Shown here: piece by piece, positions 5,679 through 10,586 of the stretch
How the letters are laid out: each line of letters opens with the position of its first letter
How positions within the stretch are numbered: position 1 is the stretch's first letter
Assembly (NCBI GenBank): GCA_003641795.1
Contig: QNAP01000043.1
Span: forward strand, 1 to 10,586
Direction of reading: 5' to 3'
From: Thermotogae bacterium
Lineage (GTDB): Bacteria > Thermotogota > Thermotogae > UBA12178
Length of the DNA stretch: 10,586 nt
Position numbers and translations under genes: made by a program
The notes under the pieces: generated by a model
The model's input: the letters and a program-made list of their open reading frames with translations, nothing else
Told to the model about the DNA's origin: nothing
Databases searched by the model: none

Positions 5679-7079
5679 ATGTCTCAAGAACGGAAAAAAA
5701 TAATCGGGCCTACTTACGAAGAAATGCTCCACCCATGGAAAATTCCTCCCGAGATACGCCAAAAAGCACTCGAGATGAAGACCAAAGATCCTCTCGACCC
5801 TATCAACTTGTTCAACATAACTTGGAGAGACGAGAACGATCAGATCAGGATGTACGTCCTTCCAGAAGTGATCACCGGTGTGGAGACACCCATTGTGGTC
5901 CTTTTCGCGAAAGATTTTCCAACCAGCAGCCACAAGGTTGGCGCAACTTACTCCGTGCTGGTAGAAAAGGTGGTCAGAGATGAGGTCGATCCCTTCGTTC
6001 ACACACTGGTGTGGCCATCAACTGGAAATTACGGTATTGGCGGCGCTTGGGTAGGCTGCAGGATGGGATTCGACTCTGTGGTGATACTACCTGAGGAGAT
6101 GAGTCAAGAGAGGTTCGACATAATCAGAAGCTACGGAGCACGAGTGATCGCCACACCGGGATGTGAGTCGAATGTGAAGGAGATATACGATAAATCCAAG
6201 GAGCTCTACGCTCAAAACCCGGAAAAGGTAAGGATACTCAATCAATTCTCGGAGTTTGGAAACTACCGCTTTCACTACTATGTTACCGGGAATACCATGC
6301 TCGAAGCGGTGCAAGAACTCGCCAAGCGAGGCATTGGCAAAGGCAAGATCAGCGCCATCGTAGCAGGTGTGGGTTCTGCCGGCACCATCGCTTGTGGTGA
6401 CAGGGTGAAAGAAGTGACCCCCGATACCAAGGTGGTGGCGTTGGAGCCGATACAGTGCCCCACACTGAGTCTAAACGGCTATGGTGGGCACGACATACAA
6501 GGAATTGGCGACAAGCATGTGACCTGGATCCATCACGTTACCAACATGGATGCAGTTGTGGCGGTAGACGATGTTGACAGCAAGAAGGGATTACAGCTCT
6601 TCACAGACGACGCAGGCAAAGAATACATGAGCAAACAGGGACTCTCCGATGAAGACGTGGAGGAGATTTCCTCCATCTTCGGTATCAGCGGCGTGGCCAA
6701 CGTCATAGGATCCATAAAGATGGCAAAATACTACGGTCTCGGTAAGGACGACCTGATCTTCACCATCGCCACAGATAACATCCAGCGCTACCACTCGGTG
6801 ATGGAAGACCTGACGAAAAAATACGGAAAGATGGATCTGTGCGAAGCCAAGAACAGGCACGAACGTATTTTCTTGAAGGCTGGAACGGACTGGATATTCG
6901 AAGGAACACGCGATATGAAACTGCGGTGGCATAACTTGAAATATTACACCTGGGTTGAACAACAGGGAAAAACGGTAGAAGAACTCAACGCACAACTCAC
7001 AGAGGAATACTGGAAAAAACAGCAGGAAATGGTGTATGAAACCGACAAATTGATAAGAGAATACCGTAAAGGTGCGTGA
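5679..7079 (+). CDS. PLP-dependent enzyme of the cysteine synthase (fold type II) family, substrate unknown
   Basis: A 466-residue cytosolic protein with the beta-family PLP fold. PTSSHKVGA (81-89) supplies the Schiff-base lysine K86, PSTGNYG (113-119) is the substrate/cofactor loop corresponding to TSGNTG of cysteine synthases, and GVGSAGT (230-236) is the phosphate-binding glycine loop. The DSGERYLS motif of cysteine synthases appears as DNIQRYHS (366-373), so the Ser that normally touches the pyridine nitrogen is Asn367. It is about 150 residues longer than CysK: roughly 70 residues precede the core, including FNITWRDEN, and about 90 charged, aromatic-rich residues follow it. It has no CBS domain, so it is not a classical cystathionine beta-synthase. 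The gene is coupled to the adenosine-kinase family gene and ends just before a strong terminator. Cysteine, diaminoacid or related beta-replacement/elimination chemistry is possible; the sequence alone does not decide. Confidence 0.82.
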   Translation: MSQERKKIIGPTYEEMLHPWKIPPEIRQKALEMKTKDPLDPINLFNITWRDENDQIRMYVLPEVITGVETPIVVLFAKDFPTSSHKVGATYSVLVEKVVRDEVDPFVHTLVWPSTGNYGIGGAWVGCRMGFDSVVILPEEMSQERFDIIRSYGARVIATPGCESNVKEIYDKSKELYAQNPEKVRILNQFSEFGNYRFHYYVTGNTMLEAVQELAKRGIGKGKISAIVAGVGSAGTIACGDRVKEVTPDTKVVALEPIQCPTLSLNGYGGHDIQGIGDKHVTWIHHVTNMDAVVAVDDVDSKKGLQLFTDDAGKEYMSKQGLSDEDVEEISSIFGISGVANVIGSIKMAKYYGLGKDDLIFTIATDNIQRYHSVMEDLTKKYGKMDLCEAKNRHERIFLKAGTDWIFEGTRDMKLRWHNLKYYTWVEQQGKTVEELNAQLTEEYWKKQQEMVYETDKLIREYRKGA

Positions 7080-7086
7080 AAGATTG

Positions 7087-7127
7087 AAATAAATGAGGGC
7101 GGCTTTCAAAGCCGCCCTCATTTATTT
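7087..7127. terminator. Bidirectional intrinsic terminator
   Basis: A perfect inverted repeat with two 20-base arms (7087-7106 and 7108-7127) around C7107. The GC-rich core is GAGGGCGGC / GCCGCCCTC and the outer parts are A/T-rich, so each strand gives a hairpin followed by a T-rich tail (TTTATTTGTT on plus, TTTATTTCAATC on minus). It stands between the convergent PLP-enzyme gene and rpoD. The rpoD TAA (7124-7122) and its last lysine codon lie inside the right arm, so rpoD translation ends within the stem. It should stop both transcripts. Confidence 0.92.
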
Positions 7128-8261
7128 GTTGATAATTTCCACTAAGGATTTTAACTGTTTGCTCTTGGTGGGGTGTCTGAGTTTTCTTAGGGCTTTCACT
7201 TCGATCTGCCTTATCCTCTCTCTTGTTACATTAAAGATCTGTCCCACTTCTTCAAGAGTCTTAGATTTACCGTCTATCAATCCGTAACGCATCTTGAGAA
7301 CGGCCTTTTCCCGCGAGCTCAACGTGTTGAGAATCTTCTCGATTTCTTCACGCACCAACAATTTTACGGCATCTTCCTCCGGAGACGCTGTGGATTCGTC
7401 TGGCAGCACGTCCGCCATGGTGGAATCTTCGTCACCACCTATGGGAGATTCCAAGGATACAGTCTCTTTGGCTGCCTGAAGTATTTCTTCAATCTTTTCC
7501 ACAGGTTTTCCTGTCAGCTCTGCTAATTCTTCCACGGTCGGATAATCACTGTGTTCTTGCAGATAATCTCTGATCACTTTATTGAGCTTGTTGATGGTCT
7601 CCACCATGTGTACGGGTACGCGGATGGTGCGTGCCTGGTCGGCTATGGCCCTGGTTATCGCCTGTCTGATCCACCAAGTAGCGTAGGTGCTGAACTTGTA
7701 ACCTTTCCTGTAATCGAATTTCTCCACAGCTTTGAGCAAACCGATGTTCCCTTCTTGAATGAGGTCAAGAAAACTCAGCCCGCGGCCAACATAGCGTTTG
7801 GCAATGCTGACCACCAACCTGAGATTCGCACTTATCAATTGCTCTCGAGCTTTCTTGTCTCCACGCTGTGCGCGTTGAGCCAACTCACGTTCCTTTGAGG
7901 GCGTGAGCAACGAGATCTTGCCTATTTCTTTTAAGTACATCTTTATCGGATCCTTGAGGGATATATTATCATAAACTTCCGGACCTTCCGACAAATCCTC
8001 GAAAATCTGATCTTCTTTCTCTTCACCGGGTTCCGGCCCTTCCTCGGTTTCGCTTTCGATGATCTTGACGTTCTTGGATTCCAGCTCTTCGTACAGACTT
8101 TCCATAAAATCGGTGTCGAATCCCTCCACATCGGGTGGAAAGGCTCGATCTATGTCTTCGTAAGTGATGAAGCCTTTTTTCTGCCCTTTTTCTACCAACT
8201 TCTTCATCCGTTTTTTAACCTCCTCGGGCGTCAAAACCTTCGCGCTCTTCTTGCGCGCCAT
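7122..8261 (-). CDS. rpoD: Primary RNA polymerase sigma factor (SigA / RpoD, sigma-70)
   Basis: The housekeeping sigma factor, directing RNA polymerase to -35/-10 promoters. In 379 residues it shows a region 1.1-like helical part (about 10-66), a very acidic linker (68-98), region 1.2 (NISLKDPIKMYLKEIGKISLLT, 99-120), region 2 (ANLRLVVSIAKRY, DLIQEGNIGLLKAVEKFDY, KFSTYATWWIRQAI; 145-205), region 3 (HMVETINKL to about 265), the 3.2 finger with GGDEDSTMADVLPD, and region 4 with the helix-turn-helix LEEVGQIFNVTRERIRQIEVKALRKLRHP (336-364). It lacks the large non-conserved insert of E. coli RpoD, as usual outside proteobacteria. The ATG is 6 bases after the dnaG stop; its ribosome binding site GGGGTGA (8274-8268) contains that stop, so the two genes are translationally coupled. 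The gene ends inside the bidirectional terminator. Confidence 0.97.
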   Translation of the reverse strand: MARKKSAKVLTPEEVKKRMKKLVEKGQKKGFITYEDIDRAFPPDVEGFDTDFMESLYEELESKNVKIIESETEEGPEPGEEKEDQIFEDLSEGPEVYDNISLKDPIKMYLKEIGKISLLTPSKERELAQRAQRGDKKAREQLISANLRLVVSIAKRYVGRGLSFLDLIQEGNIGLLKAVEKFDYRKGYKFSTYATWWIRQAITRAIADQARTIRVPVHMVETINKLNKVIRDYLQEHSDYPTVEELAELTGKPVEKIEEILQAAKETVSLESPIGGDEDSTMADVLPDESTASPEEDAVKLLVREEIEKILNTLSSREKAVLKMRYGLIDGKSKTLEEVGQIFNVTRERIRQIEVKALRKLRHPTKSKQLKSLVEIINK

Positions 8262-8267
8262 GGAGCA

Positions 8268-9995
8268 TCACCCCTTTCCTTTGAGGAGTTTACTCAAACG
8301 AATACGTTCACTCAAGAGCGTCGTCCGCTCTTGAACGCTTAGCGAAGGATCTTCGAGTTTCTCATCTAACGCCTCTATCTCAGCCTTCAATTTCTTTCGC
8401 GCCAGTTTCCGTTTACAATCTTCCAGTATCTCCACCTCTTTCCCCGGTGCAATCTCCACATCCAAATCATCGAACAATCTGTCCGCCATATCTTTTGACA
8501 GCTTTGAAGCCAAAAAGTTCAAATTGAAGTTCCGATTCTTCGCAACCTGATAAAACACCTTGCCGAAATCCGACAACACTTCCTGATACTGCTCGAAAAT
8601 CCTCGTGATCTCCCTTCGAAGACTATGAGAAGTTATGTAAAGTTTTACGAGAAAGTCCTCCGCATCCTTTTTCGATTTCTCCGGTGCACTGGTGCTGGCG
8701 ACGCGTTCTGTTCCGACTTCTCTTCGCCCCTTCCAGAAAGACTCTACCTCTTTCAAAGACCATCCCACTCGTTCACTTACAGCGTTCAAAAAACTCTTCG
8801 CACGATCCGGATTCGACTCCTTCAAAAGCTGATACCAGCGTGTTGTCTTTCTGAGATACGTCTCTCTGCCAGACGTAGAATCGAGATCCAGACCTTGGGT
8901 TTCCACCAAAGCCAGAAAGACTTCATACGGTACTGCTTTCAAAAGTTCTTCTTTGAGCCTTTCGGGACCGTAGGTGCGAAAGACTTCATCTGGATCTTTC
9001 CCGCTCTCCAATGTGGCTACCACCACACTGAGATTGCGTCTGACCACCTCTTTAAACACTCCCTTTGCCGCTTTCAAACCAGCCTCATCTGCGTCAAATA
9101 CCAGTAACAGATTCTCGACCACCGAGGCGATTTTAGACAGATGAAGAGGTGTCAGTGCCGCTGTGAGTGAGGCCACCGCACTCTTTATGCCAGCTTTGTG
9201 AAGAGCTATAGCGTCGAAATACCCCTCAACTACCGCTATAAACCCTGCCTTCCTGGCTGCTTTCTTCGCCCTGTCAAAAAGGTAAAGTAATCCGGACTTT
9301 TTGAAGTATTTTGAGTCTCTTGAATTCAAATATTTGGGCTGCCCGTCTCCGAGTAATCTTCCTCCAAAACCAACGATCCTACCCGATTCGTTGCGGATAG
9401 GCAATATCACCCGCCCCGCGAAGCGATGTGCATAGCCGACATCGCTTTTTTGTAGTAAACCATACTTTATGGCGTGCTCAACCGAAACGCCTTTCCCTTC
9501 CAAATAACCTCGTACTTCAGCATCTGTTCCAGAGGGAGCGTAACCGATCTCGAAATCTTTGATATCCTCTGAAGTAAGCTTACGGACATCTGTGAGATAT
9601 TCCATGGCTTCCTTACCCTGCTGCGAAAAGAGTACCGTTTTGTAGTATTCCGTGAGCGCTTCATGCAATCTCACATAGATCTCATACGCGGAATCTCTTC
9701 CGGCAAACGCCGGTAATACCATTCCTGCCCTGTCTGCGAGCTTAGAAAGGGCCTCCATGAAGTCGAGTCGTTCGATCTCTTGTACGAACTTGATGACATC
9801 TCCACTGGCGCCACAACCGAAACAGTGGTAAAAGCCTCGCTCCGGATTGACGTAGAAACTCGGAGTTTTCTCGGCATGAAAAGGACACAAGGCCCTGTAA
9901 TTCTTTCCAACCTTTTGAAGGGAAACGTAGGAACCTATGACTTCTACGATATCGAGCCGAGATTTCAGCTCTTCTACAAAGGCTTTCAATTCCAT
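8268..9995 (-). CDS. dnaG: DNA primase
   Basis: DnaG makes the RNA primers for DNA replication at the fork with DnaB helicase. In 575 residues it has the N-terminal CHC2 zinc ribbon (C37, H40, C58, C61 in CPFH and CFGC), the RNA polymerase domain with the basic stretch RVILPIRNESGRIVGFGGRL (195-214) and KYLNSRDSKYFKK, and the TOPRIM metal site with E257 (VVEGYFD) and D301/D303 (VFDADEAG). The C-terminal 140 residues (about 440-575) are helical and charged, in the place of the DnaB-binding domain. Unlike most bacterial primases, the TOPRIM segment reads ASLTAALT where ASLGTxxT is usual. The ATG at 9995 is the first possible start after the rpsI stop and aligns with the start of other primases, but no Shine-Dalgarno sequence precedes it. 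It lies 34 bases downstream of rpsI and 6 bases upstream of rpoD. Confidence 0.96.
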   Translation of the reverse strand: MELKAFVEELKSRLDIVEVIGSYVSLQKVGKNYRALCPFHAEKTPSFYVNPERGFYHCFGCGASGDVIKFVQEIERLDFMEALSKLADRAGMVLPAFAGRDSAYEIYVRLHEALTEYYKTVLFSQQGKEAMEYLTDVRKLTSEDIKDFEIGYAPSGTDAEVRGYLEGKGVSVEHAIKYGLLQKSDVGYAHRFAGRVILPIRNESGRIVGFGGRLLGDGQPKYLNSRDSKYFKKSGLLYLFDRAKKAARKAGFIAVVEGYFDAIALHKAGIKSAVASLTAALTPLHLSKIASVVENLLLVFDADEAGLKAAKGVFKEVVRRNLSVVVATLESGKDPDEVFRTYGPERLKEELLKAVPYEVFLALVETQGLDLDSTSGRETYLRKTTRWYQLLKESNPDRAKSFLNAVSERVGWSLKEVESFWKGRREVGTERVASTSAPEKSKKDAEDFLVKLYITSHSLRREITRIFEQYQEVLSDFGKVFYQVAKNRNFNLNFLASKLSKDMADRLFDDLDVEIAPGKEVEILEDCKRKLARKKLKAEIEALDEKLEDPSLSVQERTTLLSERIRLSKLLKGKG

Positions 9996-10029
9996 GCCAA
10001 GAGACTTCGTATGGGAAGCACCATGGAAA

Positions 10030-10437
10030 TCAGCGCTTCGAGAATTGAGGAGCTCTCCTAGCTTTCCTGAGTCCGTACTTCTTTCTCTCTACTATTCGCG
10101 CGTCCCTGGTAAGCATTCCGTGCTCCTTGAGTACTTTTCTATAATCCTCCGAATAAGCAACCAATGCTTTCGCAAGCCCTAACCTCACAGCACCCGCCTG
10201 TCCTGAAAGACCTCCTCCAGAGACGTTGATAACAATATCGAACTGTCCTTGGGTACCGGTGACCTTCAGCGGTTCGAATGCGTGTCTCACCCAGCTTTGG
10301 GTATTAAAATACGCCACAGGGTCCTCATATCCTTTGCCGTTTATCTTCACCTTGCCGGTTCCAGGCCTTATGTAAACGCGTGCAACCGCGGTTTTCCTTC
10401 TACCAACTCCGTGATAATTAACAGCTTCCACAGCCAT
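10030..10437 (-). CDS. rpsI: 30S ribosomal protein S9 (uS9)
   Basis: S9 binds the head of the small subunit, and its basic C-terminal tail reaches the P-site tRNA. The 135-residue protein has the family start GVGRRKTAVARVYIRPGTGKVKINGK, the central GGGLSGQAGAVRLGLAKAL and the end DARIVERKKYGLRKARRAPQFSKR, whose last SKR contacts tRNA. The ATG at 10437 follows GGGGAGGA by 7 bases, in the 19-base gap after rplM. S9 directly after L13 is the classic rplM-rpsI pair; here it continues into dnaG and rpoD with no visible terminator. Confidence 0.97.
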   Translation of the reverse strand: MAVEAVNYHGVGRRKTAVARVYIRPGTGKVKINGKGYEDPVAYFNTQSWVRHAFEPLKVTGTQGQFDIVINVSGGGLSGQAGAVRLGLAKALVAYSEDYRKVLKEHGMLTRDARIVERKKYGLRKARRAPQFSKR

Positions 10438-10456
10438 TTTCTATCCTCCCCAACCT

Positions 10457-10586
10457 TCAAATTTCGAGATTCTCGGGACTCTGGGCTTCGTGCGGATGTT
10501 CGGGACCGGCGTAGACCTTGAGCTTTTTCAACATCCGCCTACCCAAGCGGTTCTTGGGCAACATCCCCTTTACAGCCATATAAACG
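10457..10586 (-). CDS. rplM: 50S ribosomal protein L13 (uL13), C-terminal part (5' end outside window)
   Basis: The last 42 codons of L13, ending at TGA 10459-10457. The sequence AVKGMLPKNRLGRR, then MLKKLKVYAGPEHPHEAQ, is the hallmark C-terminal motif of L13, an early-assembly 23S rRNA-binding protein. After it comes a short tail SPENLEI. It is too short for a complete gene and runs off the window edge, and it lies directly upstream of rpsI with a 19-base gap as in most bacteria. The operon promoter must be outside the window. Confidence 0.95.
   Translation of the reverse strand, partial: VYMAVKGMLPKNRLGRRMLKKLKVYAGPEHPHEAQSPENLEI

Noticed and set aside
6591..7121. 176-codon minus-strand open frame under the PLP-enzyme gene
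   Set aside because: It runs through the terminator palindrome into the PLP gene's antisense, and its sequence is rich in unlikely runs; treated as a shadow.
1..10586. Search for CRISPR repeats, insertion sequences, tRNA/rRNA genes, riboswitch or T-box leaders
   Set aside because: No repeat-spacer pattern, transposase-like protein, cloverleaf or conserved leader motif was seen; the trp operon leader lies outside the window.

Overview
The window looks like chromosomal DNA of a Thermotogales bacterium (Thermotoga / Pseudothermotoga type). I infer this from the proteins: TrpF, TrpB and TrpC read very close to the Thermotoga maritima enzymes as I remember them, the genes are tightly packed, nearly every start has a strong GGAGG-type ribosome binding site, and rpsI-dnaG-rpoD lie together. 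No database search was possible, so genus and species stay open. I see no insertion sequence, phage gene, CRISPR array, tRNA or rRNA. Most of the region is core metabolism and information processing.

Layout: (1) positions 1-3524, plus strand: the distal part of a tryptophan operon, trpD (3' end only), trpC, trpF, trpB, trpA. All junctions overlap, so translation is probably coupled. trpC has no ATG, GTG or TTG start that would give a full-length protein and apparently uses ATT or ATC. (2) 3528-5045, minus strand: a phenylalanine-branch fusion protein (TyrA-like Rossmann domain, chorismate mutase, prephenate dehydratase, ACT). It converges on trpA with only 3 bases between the stop codons. The TyrA-like part is half-size and has lost its key motifs. 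A long imperfect hairpin spans both gene ends and is followed, on the minus strand only, by a T-run inside trpA. (3) 5046-5160: a divergent intergenic region with two TATAAT boxes facing away from each other. (4) 5161-7079, plus strand: a two-gene operon of a COG1839-type adenosine-specific kinase and a cysteine-synthase-fold PLP enzyme of unknown substrate. (5) 7087-7127: a perfect 20-bp inverted repeat that should terminate transcription from both sides. (6) 7122-10586, minus strand: rplM (3' part), rpsI, dnaG, rpoD, i.e. a macromolecular-synthesis operon in which L13/S9 stand where many bacteria have S21.

The Trp enzymes take chorismate-derived anthranilate to tryptophan, and the neighbouring convergent gene takes chorismate to phenylpyruvate, so two competing branches from chorismate lie tail to tail. 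The least understood parts are the degenerate TyrA domain, the kinase/PLP-enzyme pair, and the odd trpC start.
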